Source: a virus
IMG/VR virus record: IMGVR_UViG_3300019458_000620
Coordinates: 1 to 38,732 of that record
DNA length: 38,732 nt
Direction: 5' to 3' (one strand)
This document shows positions 29,856 through 37,940 of the stretch, one piece after another. The translations under genes and the position numbers were made by a program. Numbering within the stretch: position 1 is the first letter of the stretch; every line of letters starts with the position of its first letter. Under the pieces are notes generated by a model. It did not search any database and was not told the DNA's origin. It saw nothing but the letters and a program-made list of their open reading frames with translations.

Positions 29856-30628
29856 TGGAATCGGGGAACTCAGCACGCAGCACAACAAGTGAAGCGCCGG
29901 AATTGCTGCCCTTGGGCGGCAATCAGCGCGTGGCTTCCATGCGCCGGCACGGCACGAATGAATGGTTGCGGCACGAGTTGCGCCAGCCGACCACGGAAGA
30001 CGTGTTGGAGTACTGGCGCGCGCGGGTGCGCGAGAAGAAGACCGAAGGCGCGGCCATGCTGGAGCTGTATCGCAGGCTGGCGAAGCGCGTGGCGGGCTAC
30101 GGCGCGGACGACCCGCAACGCGCGCCGCGGTTGCACCGTGTGGGTGCGGTGATGCTGGTGGCCAGAGTCGAAGAGGACGCGCTGTCCGCGCCGCCTGAGG
30201 TGGACCCCGCCTACGACTGGGTGATGTTGCGGGCGCTGTGGAGTCCCGCGGAAGGCCAGCACGATATGCGCTGGTTCACGCGCCTGGTGCACTGCTTGGA
30301 CCCCATGACGGCCGATGAGGACACCGAGTTCGACCGGGAATTGAACAAGGCCATCGTGGTCGGCGGTTCACGCACCGGGGAAACGATTCTGCCGCTGCGC
30401 CAGGCGGTCCTGCTCAAGTGGTACGACCGGAAGATCCGCAAAGTGGAAGGCTACGCCGTTCCCTTCGACGACGACCAAGGGACGGCCGCGGCGATCACGA
30501 AGCACATGGACCCGTTTCACAAACTGGTGGCATTCGAACTCTTCCTGAGCGGCATGGGCGCGGCCGAGTTGCGAACGCCGCCAGCGCCCGGGACCGGGGA
30601 AGAGGAGCTGGAAGCAGCCATCGAATGA
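29855..30628 (+). CDS. Tail assembly chaperone-like protein
   Basis: The 257-residue product starts within a stem-loop. It is largely helical with many charged residues: LRQPTTEDVLEYWRARVREK, then ELNKAIVVGGSRTGETILPL and FHKLVAFELFLSGMGAAELR. It lies between the tail tube and tape measure, where siphophages encode tail assembly chaperones (gpG/gpGT type). The following ORF overlaps by ATGA in the -1 frame, but no canonical slippery heptamer is visible. Confidence 0.6.
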   Translation: MESGNSARSTTSEAPELLPLGGNQRVASMRRHGTNEWLRHELRQPTTEDVLEYWRARVREKKTEGAAMLELYRRLAKRVAGYGADDPQRAPRLHRVGAVMLVARVEEDALSAPPEVDPAYDWVMLRALWSPAEGQHDMRWFTRLVHCLDPMTADEDTEFDRELNKAIVVGGSRTGETILPLRQAVLLKWYDRKIRKVEGYAVPFDDDQGTAAAITKHMDPFHKLVAFELFLSGMGAAELRTPPAPGTGEEELEAAIE

Positions 30629-31083
30629 TCCAGGTGGCCAAAGACGAAGCCGGCATTCGCCGCGCGGCACGGGACATGTTCGAGGCCGAGTTGGCGATTG
30701 CAGGCGCTGCTGCCTTGCGGAAGCGCGCCCCGGCTTTGGCCGAGGCGGTTACCGCCCCGGAGCAGAAGCTGGCCGAGGGCTACTACGCATGGACCGGGCA
30801 TCTGCTGCGGCTCGACCGTATGTTGCACCTTCAAGTGGTTCGCGGGCTGCGCCGGGTTACAGCGGACGAACTGCGCGGCCTGTCGGCAGTGGCTGAAGCG
30901 CGTCGCGAGTTCGACGAGGCGCACCCGCCGTGCGCGCATTGCGCGGCCCCGCAGCTTGCGCCGGAGGACACGCGCTGCTGGCGGTGCTGGGAGGTCGCGC
31001 CAGTGACGTGCCCGAAGTGTGGAGCGCAGTTCTCGTCGAACCTGCCGCACTGCCCGCGTTGCAGCCAGGGGGTCGCCGCATAA
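30625..31083 (+). CDS. Tail-region protein with C-terminal double zinc ribbon
   Basis: This 152-residue product overlaps the previous stop (ATGA). Residues 1-95 are helical. The C-terminus has two complete four-cysteine ribbons: C103, C106, C118 and C121, then C129, C132, C143 and C146 (CAHC...CWRC, CPKC...CPRC). A zinc-ribbon protein immediately ahead of the tape measure is unusual. It may be the second part of the chaperone pair. Confidence 0.6.
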   Translation: MIQVAKDEAGIRRAARDMFEAELAIAGAAALRKRAPALAEAVTAPEQKLAEGYYAWTGHLLRLDRMLHLQVVRGLRRVTADELRGLSAVAEARREFDEAHPPCAHCAAPQLAPEDTRCWRCWEVAPVTCPKCGAQFSSNLPHCPRCSQGVAA

Positions 31084-33528
31084 ATGCCCGTCGTCCAAAT
31101 TGCCGTGGAGATCGATGAGAAGGGCGTGGTGCGCGGCGTCGCCGGCATCAACCAGGAACTGGAAAAGGCCGGCGCGAAGGGCAAGGTCGTTTTCACGCAA
31201 CTCTCCGATGAAACCGGAAAGCTGACCCGCAAACAAAAAGAGGCCGCAGAGGCCAGCCAACTCCTGGCGAGCCGCTTGGGCGTCGAGGTGCCGCGCTCCC
31301 TGCAGGCCATCATCGCCAAGAGCAACCTGGTTGGCCCCGCGCTATCCGCGGCATTCAAGTTCACCGCAGCCCTGGCGGCCATCGGCATCTTGGTGAGCAT
31401 GCGCGACGAGATCGGGAAGGTGATCGACCGCTTCTACGACCTCGACGGCGCGGTGAAGCGCACGATGGAAGCCGCAGCCGCGCACAACAAAATCATCCTC
31501 GACGGAGTCAGGCAACGTCTGCGCCTGGAGGAGGAGCTGGCCCTGATCGGATTGAAGGGTTCGCGAGCCGTTGCCGAGCAGCAGCAGCTCGCGGACAAGC
31601 GCATCGCGGCCGCGCAGGCGAACGTAAACAAGCTGCAGGCCGATTTGGATGCCCTCGTGAAGAAATCAACCGAGACATTTGCGGACCGGGGCGCGCCTGC
31701 GTACCTGGTCATCGCGAAACAGCTGACCGAGGAAGCCAAGAAGGCTGCGGCCGAGTTGAGGGAGGGGGGGCTGCAAGGCGCGCTGGAGCTGGCGAACCAG
31801 CAACTCCTCGAGGCCAAGGTCAACGCAGAGAAGCTGGGCAAGCAGCTCATCTTCAGCCTGCGCGACGAAGGCGCGGAGGCGGCCCAAAAGCTGAAGGCGC
31901 AACTTCAGGAACTGAACAGAGTCCTGCTGCAAGCGCGCGCGGCCATGAGGACTGCCGAGCAGGAGATCGACCAAACGCACGGCATTCGGGGTGAACTCGT
32001 GCCGCCACCGGGCGGCCGGTTCTCACGGGACTTCTTGGAGCAGGTTCAACGGGACGCGAACCGGGTCCGGGACATCGAGCGCCAGCTTGAAATTGACCGG
32101 CTGCAGAGTGTGGGCAGGTTCGTCAAGGCCGCGTTGCTGCAGGAACAGATCCGCGTGGAGCAGACGACCGCGGAGTTGAGAAAGCTCAACGCCTCGGAAG
32201 AGGTCATCGCGCGGGCGCGCAAGTCCATCCATGAGCAGACGATGAACGAGATCGCCGCCCGACACCGCGAAGCCGTGGAGAGAATGGCCGATGACCTGGA
32301 GCGGTTCTTCAGCGACCCGAAGGGCGAGATCATGCGCGCGGCGCGGCGCATGGGGTTCATGCTCATCGCGCAGCTCCTGTTGGGAATGCAACAGGGCCGC
32401 ACCAGCCAGGCCGGCGGCGGTGGCGGCATCCTCGACATTCTCTTCGGGGGCATTTTCGGCGGCGGTGGATTGGGCGGCATCTTCACCGGCGGGCGAACGC
32501 CGCCAACCTTTCCATCACCAGGGGGAGGCAACCCGTTCATCGGCGGTCTGCTCGGGGGCTTTGGGGGCAGCCTCGGTTCAAGCTTCGGTTCGTCGTTTGG
32601 ACTGCCGTTCTCCGCGGGCGCAGGCGGGATCGGAACAACGACCCCGGCGGGCGCCTCCGGGGGCGGCGGACTGCTGGACCGTTTGTTCACGCGTGGGATC
32701 GGCCGCGCGGGCAGTCCCTTCTCGCTGACAGGACCGCAAGTTGGTGTGGCCGGGCTCGGACTCGGACTGCTGGGTTTCACGCGCGGCTCGCCGCTGATCG
32801 GCGCGGCGGGCGGGGCGCTCACCGGCTTCGCCATCGGGGGGCCTATCGGCGCGATCATCGGCGGCATCGTAGGTTTCTTCGCCGGGCTCTTCGGGCGCGG
32901 GAAAAAGAGGAAGCAGCGAGACCAAATCGAAGCGCAGGCGTTCCGCGCGATCGCACAAGTAAAGCAAGCGTACAACCTCCATCAGCTCGATTACTTGAGC
33001 GCCATCGCGCAGCTTGAGCAGGTTCGCGAACAAGTCAACCAGGCGATGCGGCAACTGAAGTGGCCGTCGCGCATGGACCCGCACATCGACCGCGCCATCC
33101 GCGAGATCCAAGCCACTGAGGCCGAGCGGCAACGCCGTGATCAGTTGCCCTTTGGCGGGCCGCAGTTCGCAGCCGGAGGCTACGTCAACGAAGGCCTGGC
33201 CGCACCGGCGTTTGGGGGTCCCGGCGCTGTTGTGCCCTTCCGTTCGAGCGCGGTGTGGCCCGCTCCGCGTTTCGATTCAGGCGGCGCGGTGCCGGCCATT
33301 GTGCACACCGGCGAGTACATCATCAACCGCCGCGCGGTGCAGAGGCACGGCCGCGCGAAGCTCGATGCAATGAACAACGGTCACGACGGCGGCGCGGGCT
33401 GGGGCGGCATCGTTATCAACGGGCCGCTGATTCAGGCGCAGAGGGTGGATGAGGCCTGGCTCCGCAACGGCGGCGCGGACGAGATCATGCGCGCATTGCG
33501 GCGAGCCGCACGGGAAGGAGCGCGCTGA
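31084..33528 (+). CDS. Tape measure protein
   Basis: This 814-residue protein sets tail length. If it follows the usual rule of about 1.5 angstrom per residue, the tail would be roughly 120 nm. The N-terminal half is helical coiled-coil with an Ala-rich segment (FKFTAALAAIGILVSM) and repeated Ala/Gln/Lys-rich helices. A glycine-rich hydrophobic middle (GGGGGILDILFGGIFGGGG, GIGTTTPAGASGGGG, then GLLGFTRGSPLIGAAGGALT) resembles membrane-inserting regions of tape measures. It is the longest late tail gene and sits directly ahead of the tail-tip genes. Confidence 0.88.
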   Translation: MPVVQIAVEIDEKGVVRGVAGINQELEKAGAKGKVVFTQLSDETGKLTRKQKEAAEASQLLASRLGVEVPRSLQAIIAKSNLVGPALSAAFKFTAALAAIGILVSMRDEIGKVIDRFYDLDGAVKRTMEAAAAHNKIILDGVRQRLRLEEELALIGLKGSRAVAEQQQLADKRIAAAQANVNKLQADLDALVKKSTETFADRGAPAYLVIAKQLTEEAKKAAAELREGGLQGALELANQQLLEAKVNAEKLGKQLIFSLRDEGAEAAQKLKAQLQELNRVLLQARAAMRTAEQEIDQTHGIRGELVPPPGGRFSRDFLEQVQRDANRVRDIERQLEIDRLQSVGRFVKAALLQEQIRVEQTTAELRKLNASEEVIARARKSIHEQTMNEIAARHREAVERMADDLERFFSDPKGEIMRAARRMGFMLIAQLLLGMQQGRTSQAGGGGGILDILFGGIFGGGGLGGIFTGGRTPPTFPSPGGGNPFIGGLLGGFGGSLGSSFGSSFGLPFSAGAGGIGTTTPAGASGGGGLLDRLFTRGIGRAGSPFSLTGPQVGVAGLGLGLLGFTRGSPLIGAAGGALTGFAIGGPIGAIIGGIVGFFAGLFGRGKKRKQRDQIEAQAFRAIAQVKQAYNLHQLDYLSAIAQLEQVREQVNQAMRQLKWPSRMDPHIDRAIREIQATEAERQRRDQLPFGGPQFAAGGYVNEGLAAPAFGGPGAVVPFRSSAVWPAPRFDSGGAVPAIVHTGEYIINRRAVQRHGRAKLDAMNNGHDGGAGWGGIVINGPLIQAQRVDEAWLRNGGADEIMRALRRAAREGAR

Positions 33529-34391
33529 TGGGCGTGTCCAATGTGCTCAACCCGTCGAGCACCAGCCTGCTCAACCCGCTGTACGGCTGGCAGCGGGAGC
33601 GGCGGCGCGCGGTCGCGTCGCTCTACGCAGAGAGCGGCAGGCATTTCGCGCGGCAGGTGGGTGTCCGGCCGCTCACTTATCGGCTGAGTTGGTTTGTGCC
33701 CAAGACGCAGGCGCTGCAGCTCGAACAGTGGGCCAACCAGTACCTTTTGGACTTCTTCACCATCGCCGATTACGAGCGCGGCCGCTTCTACTCCGGCCGC
33801 TTCATCGAAGGGCCCAGCGAAGTGTTCGAGCGCAACGACCGCTACCGTTACACAGCCGTGTTCGAGGAACTGCCGGCGCTGGGAACGCGCTACGCCGGCG
33901 ACACCTGGGGCGCGAACGCCGGCGACTGGACGCGCGACGCCATTTTCCTCGAAGAGCGCAACGGCTACGGCGAGGATTTGCTCAAGCGCGCCGGTACTGG
34001 TTGGAGTTTCGAGACGAGCACGCTACATCACCCCGGCGACGGCGCGGCCAGCGGCAGCGCGTACATATCGAAGACCACCAACGACACGGCGACGTGGCGT
34101 TTCTTTGGTTGCGGCTTTCGCGTGTGGGGCCAAAAGGCCAACAACATGGGGCATATGGGCGTGACGTGCACACGGGTGCGCGATGGCTCGGTGGTGATCG
34201 CCGAGCAGACCGTCAACCAGTACAACTCGCTCCTCACCGTCGCAGCCGCGCTCTTCGACAGCTACACCTTCCTCGGCGGTCCCGACCTACCGCTCGACTG
34301 GTACGACGTGAAGCTGCGCGTGATGGGAACCAAGAGCGGACCCTCCAGCGACTTCTGGATCACCGCCGACGCCGTCGAGGTGATGCTCTGA
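33528..34391 (+). CDS. Distal tail protein-like
   Basis: The 287-residue product starts with GGAAGGAG a few bases before its ATG, sharing a base with the tape-measure stop. It begins VSNVLNPSSTSLLNPLYGWQ, then LYAESGRHFARQVGVRPLTY, and has a beta-rich C-terminal part (DFWITADAVEVML). Located first after the tape measure, it likely corresponds to the distal tail or baseplate hub ring. It is followed by a DUF2163-like protein with a one-base overlap. No closer family is certain. Confidence 0.66.
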   Translation: MGVSNVLNPSSTSLLNPLYGWQRERRRAVASLYAESGRHFARQVGVRPLTYRLSWFVPKTQALQLEQWANQYLLDFFTIADYERGRFYSGRFIEGPSEVFERNDRYRYTAVFEELPALGTRYAGDTWGANAGDWTRDAIFLEERNGYGEDLLKRAGTGWSFETSTLHHPGDGAASGSAYISKTTNDTATWRFFGCGFRVWGQKANNMGHMGVTCTRVRDGSVVIAEQTVNQYNSLLTVAAALFDSYTFLGGPDLPLDWYDVKLRVMGTKSGPSSDFWITADAVEVML

Positions 34392-35566
34392 TGCCGCGGA
34401 CTCTGCCAGCCGGACTGCTCACGGAGCTGCAAAAGCGGGGCTCGCCGCAGACCCTCGTGTGGCTCTTCGAGCTGGAGCTGCCGGACGGGAGCCGACACTT
34501 CTGGAGCACGCACGAACTGATGGCCACGTCCATCCTCACCGGGGCGTCGCAGCAGTTCAAGCCGTGGGTGGTCGACGTTGGTGAATTTAACCTTTCGCGA
34601 TCGCTGCGCGCGGACTATGGCGAGTTCACCGTGCAGAACCTGAGCGGGAACACGATCGAGCGCGACGTCGCCAAGCTGATCAAGGCATCGGAGTTCGACG
34701 GGGCCTACTGCATCGCCCGGCACCACTGGACGCCCTTCGGCGACGACACCTTCACCATCCACGGCTACCTGAAGCGCTTGCCGGTGAACGACCAGACCGC
34801 TCTGTTTCGCATGACGCAGCTCCTCAACCCCGGCGACCTATCGGCCTACGACGGCCGCTTCACGCGCGGCTGTCGCTGGCGCTTCAACTCAGCGCAGTGC
34901 GGCTACCGTCGCGGCGAACTGTGGGTGCCGCTGACCACCGCGACGGTCTTCAGCGCCAGCACAATCGGCGCCGCGCTGTCGCTGGTTGCCGAACTGTATG
35001 TCCAGGAACTGGTGATGACCATCCTCGGCACGGGCGCGGGCCAGGAGCGGATCATCACCACCAACACGGCGGGCGGCACGTTCACGGTGACGCCGAACTG
35101 GACGACTAATCCGGATGGCACGACGCAGTTCATCGTCACCGGGCCGGGCACGATGCTGCTGGGTGTGACGCTGGCGGACATCTTCAGCTCGACCACTATC
35201 GGCAAAACCGGCGCGGGCTGGACCACCGACCAGTTCAAGGGCCACTTGGCTGTGCCGATTACCGGCATTGGCGCGACCGGCGACTTTCGGACGCGCGCGC
35301 GGAAGATCACGGGGAATACTTCGACAACCATCACCGTGTCGCCGGCATGGGCGGTGACGCCGGATGGAACGACCCGCTTCATCGTCGTGTATTTCGATTG
35401 CGCGCGCGACCGCGCGGCGTGCGTGGACCGCGGCGTGATCGAGCGCTTCAGCGGGCTGATCTACCAGGCCACGCAAGTCGCCGGCGGCATCATCCTGCCG
35501 GGCGTGGGCGGTGACGACGGCGGCGACGGAGGCGGCGGCGGGGACGATCCGCCCGTTTACTACTGA
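34391..35566 (+). CDS. Tail-tip protein, DUF2163/phage BR0599-like, with repeat insert
   Basis: The 391-residue product shows the DUF2163/BR0599 pattern: LVWLFELELPDGSRHFWSTH, then DDTFTIHGYLKRLPVNDQ and CRWRFNSAQCGY (C161, C170), and later DCARDRAACVDRG (C337, C344) and ERFSGLIYQ. Between the two cysteine segments lies an extra region of about 165 residues with two similar beta modules sharing GTGAGQ/GIGATG, TVSPAW-type and PDGTT-FIV motifs. It ends in an acidic glycine tail. It probably forms part of the tail tip; the insert may be surface exposed. Confidence 0.7.
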   Translation: MPRTLPAGLLTELQKRGSPQTLVWLFELELPDGSRHFWSTHELMATSILTGASQQFKPWVVDVGEFNLSRSLRADYGEFTVQNLSGNTIERDVAKLIKASEFDGAYCIARHHWTPFGDDTFTIHGYLKRLPVNDQTALFRMTQLLNPGDLSAYDGRFTRGCRWRFNSAQCGYRRGELWVPLTTATVFSASTIGAALSLVAELYVQELVMTILGTGAGQERIITTNTAGGTFTVTPNWTTNPDGTTQFIVTGPGTMLLGVTLADIFSSTTIGKTGAGWTTDQFKGHLAVPITGIGATGDFRTRARKITGNTSTTITVSPAWAVTPDGTTRFIVVYFDCARDRAACVDRGVIERFSGLIYQATQVAGGIILPGVGGDDGGDGGGGGDDPPVYY

Positions 35567-36942
35567 TGCCCAGCGCGTCGAGCCAACTCGAACTGACGTC
35601 CACGTTCGTGGATTCGCCGGTGCCCTTCGGTTACGGCTTCGTGCGCGGCGCCGGCAAGCGCCTGATTGACTACGTGGACGGCTCGTCGAACACCTACCAG
35701 GTGCGCCTGCTGGGCGAGGGCCAATGGAAGTCGCTGGAGCGGCTGTGGCTAAACCGCGCGGCCCTAACGCTGCCGGACACGACCAAGGTGCGCTTTCATC
35801 CTGGGCTCGACGGGACGATCGGGGCGGGCATGAGCGCGACGTCCACCGGCGGCGACCAGCTTGTGGACTCATTTTTCTCGTCGCTTCCGGCCTCGCTGAA
35901 CACCTACCCGGTGACGTGGTCGCGCTACGCCTACCTCTTCCTGAAGATCGCGCCGGACGCCGGTGCCCCGGACCAGAACGCCGAGGTGCTGGGCGATTAC
36001 AAAGCCGGCATGGTGCGGCTCTTCGACAACACCGGCGCGCAGACAGGCTTCGATTGGTCGCAGAACTGGGTGTGGATCACCGTGGACCAGCTCCTGCGAA
36101 AGTTCGTGCTGCGCGAAGCGCGCATCAACCAGCCCCTCACGAGCGAGCAGAAGGCGCGCTTCGACTTCGGCCTGCTCAAGGCCGCGGCCGACTACTCGGA
36201 CTTTGACATTGGCGGCGGGGTGAAGCGCTTCAGCGGGGAGGGCGTGGTGTGGATCGAGGACGGGCTGGGGTTCGACCGCGCGCTGGAGCAGCTCCTGCTG
36301 CTGTGCCGTTCGTACCTGCTCGAAGCGAACGGGAAGATGAGCGTGAATGAAAAGCGCGACCGCGCCAGCACGTTCACCTTCAAGCGCGACGACATCGAGC
36401 CCGGAAGCTTCGAGATCATCGAAGCCCCTGAGCCGGGCTTCAATCAGGTGACGCCGCGCTTCCGCAACTACGACCGCATGAGCGGGTCGAGCGACGACTT
36501 GACGCGCTTCTTCGACGTAAACATCGCCCCGGTGAACCACGAGGCCCACCAGCGCGCGATGGGCTTTGCGGCCCGCGGCTTGGCGCGCAGCCCGCGCGCG
36601 ATTCCCTTTTTCCCTGACGTGGGTGTCAACACGGGCGAGCGTGCCTGGCGGCTGGTGAGGCCGCTGCTCCTCGAGGAGCTTGGCGACGAGCCGGACCCAG
36701 GCAACGCCTACGTGTCACCGCTGTGGTGCCAGTTTGTGGGCCTGCCGCAGACTCTCGAGGCGATGCCCGGCGACGTGGTCACAGTGGACTCGAGCATCAC
36801 GGAGGAGTTCGGCGGGCTGAAGTGGGTGGTCATCAGTGAAACGCATCTTTCCGGAGGCAGGCATCGGCTTAAGTGCCGCCAGCATAACCCGAATGCCTTC
36901 CCGGATGTGGCTCCCACGCAGCAGGTGACGCTGGCGGCGTAA
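35566..36942 (+). CDS. Tail-tip/host-specificity protein
   Basis: This 458-residue product follows the DUF2163-like protein with a one-base overlap. It carries FVDSPVPFGYGFVRGAGKRL, then VVWIEDGLGFDRALEQLLLL, SYLLEANGKMSVNEKRDRAS and SPLWCQFVGLPQTLEAMPGD, a pattern like the gpJ domain III/tail-tip hub proteins. No long fibre domain is attached, so receptor binding may be the task of the separate fibre-like protein at 10021. The stop is followed by a 180-base gap. Confidence 0.68.
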   Translation: MPSASSQLELTSTFVDSPVPFGYGFVRGAGKRLIDYVDGSSNTYQVRLLGEGQWKSLERLWLNRAALTLPDTTKVRFHPGLDGTIGAGMSATSTGGDQLVDSFFSSLPASLNTYPVTWSRYAYLFLKIAPDAGAPDQNAEVLGDYKAGMVRLFDNTGAQTGFDWSQNWVWITVDQLLRKFVLREARINQPLTSEQKARFDFGLLKAAADYSDFDIGGGVKRFSGEGVVWIEDGLGFDRALEQLLLLCRSYLLEANGKMSVNEKRDRASTFTFKRDDIEPGSFEIIEAPEPGFNQVTPRFRNYDRMSGSSDDLTRFFDVNIAPVNHEAHQRAMGFAARGLARSPRAIPFFPDVGVNTGERAWRLVRPLLLEELGDEPDPGNAYVSPLWCQFVGLPQTLEAMPGDVVTVDSSITEEFGGLKWVVISETHLSGGRHRLKCRQHNPNAFPDVAPTQQVTLAA

Positions 36943-36960
36943 CAGAGAAGGGAGCAGTGA

Positions 36961-37006
36961 CGCGCCGCGGAAACGGCGCGAGCACCAACTGGAGCGCTAA
37001 CTCCAG
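36961..37006. repeat. Two consecutive hairpins after the tail-tip gene
   Basis: CGCGCCG-CGGAAA-CGGCGCG (36961-36980) and CTGGAG-CGCTAA-CTCCAG (36989-37006) both have 6-base loops. They lie between the last tail gene and the methyltransferases and may end or process the late transcript, though no T-tract follows. The rest of 36943-37122 has no supported gene. Confidence 0.5.
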
Positions 37007-37090
37007 AAGACCCGCGTGAGCGAGTTGCTCCCGCCGTGGGATGAAGCGAACGGCGGCGGGATGCTATCGCGGCGTGCGGGAACTTCACAA

Positions 37091-37108
37091 GCCCCGAGCC
37101 TTCGGGGC
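37091..37108. repeat. Short palindrome upstream of the first methyltransferase
   Basis: GCCCCGA-GCCT-TCGGGGC lies 14 bases before ATG 37123, next to its AGGAGG site. It is similar in sequence and shape to the palindrome at 15635-15653. Confidence 0.6.
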
Positions 37109-37122
37109 AGGAGGCGCGCTCG

Positions 37123-37920
37123 ATGGTGCGGAGTCCGATTCGATGGCTGGGCGGCAAATTCCGGTTGCGCGAGCAGATTGTGCGGCTCATGCCGCCGCAC
37201 GAATGCTACGTCGAGGTCTTCTCTGGTGCTGCGTGGGTGCTCTTTGCCAAACCGCCGGAGCTCTCGAAGGCCGAAGTGCTGAACGACCTGGACGGCGAGC
37301 TGGCCAACCTGTGGCGCGTGTTGAAACACAAGGGCGCGGAGTTCACCGAGGCGATGGACTGGGCCATCGCCAGCGAGGAGCTCTTCCACGAGTGGAAGCC
37401 GCTGCCGGGCGTGGGCAGCGAAGTCACGCGCGCGGTGCGCTTCTACGTGGTTTGCCGCATGGCGTTCGGCGGGCGGATGAATCAGCCCACGCTCGGCTAC
37501 AAGTTCAACAAGCGCCCGGAACTGTTCTGGAGCGATGCGAAGGACGAGGCCAAGGCCATCATCGCGAGGCTGCGCCAGGTGTGGATTCGCCGCATGACGT
37601 GGGAGCAGTGCCTCGCCCTCTACAACCGGGCCAACACGTTCTTCTATCTCGACCCGCCGTATCACTGCGCCGGCGCGAAGGGCTACCGGCACTGGTTCAC
37701 CGACGAGGACCACGCGCGCCTGGCCGACACGCTGCGCGGGCTGAAGGGCAAGTGGCTGCTCTCGTACAACGACGACCCGTTCATCCGCAGGCTGTACCGC
37801 TGGCGCGGGCTGCATCTGCGCGAGGTGTCGTGGCATTACTCGGCGGCGAAGGGCGCGCGGCCGCTGGGGCGCGAGCTCTTGATCGCCAACTATGCGCTGC
37901 CGCAGGCGGTGCGCGCTTGA
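37123..37920 (+). CDS. D12-class DNA adenine methyltransferase (first copy)
   Basis: The 265-residue enzyme transfers a methyl group from S-adenosylmethionine to adenine N6. It has the D12/Dam layout: SPIRWLGGKFRL (motif X, GGK at residues 10-12), HECYVEVFSGAAWVLFAKPP with AEVLNDLDGE (SAM binding) and the catalytic DPPY at 177-180. The ATG follows AGGAGG. In phages such enzymes guard against restriction or regulate transposition and packaging. It stands next to a divergent paralogue. The target site is unknown. Confidence 0.92.
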   Translation: MVRSPIRWLGGKFRLREQIVRLMPPHECYVEVFSGAAWVLFAKPPELSKAEVLNDLDGELANLWRVLKHKGAEFTEAMDWAIASEELFHEWKPLPGVGSEVTRAVRFYVVCRMAFGGRMNQPTLGYKFNKRPELFWSDAKDEAKAIIARLRQVWIRRMTWEQCLALYNRANTFFYLDPPYHCAGAKGYRHWFTDEDHARLADTLRGLKGKWLLSYNDDPFIRRLYRWRGLHLREVSWHYSAAKGARPLGRELLIANYALPQAVRA

Positions 37921-37940
37921 GCCCGGTGAGTCGTGGGGAG

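Noticed and set aside
30590-30628. Possible programmed -1 frameshift between the chaperone-like gene and the next ORF
   Set aside because: The frame relation is -1, but no X XXY YYZ slippery heptamer is in frame, and the next ORF has its own coupled ATG.
37016-37282. GTG-started 88-codon ORF in the gap before the first methyltransferase
   Set aside because: Most of it overlaps the methyltransferase in another frame and the composition is not protein-like.
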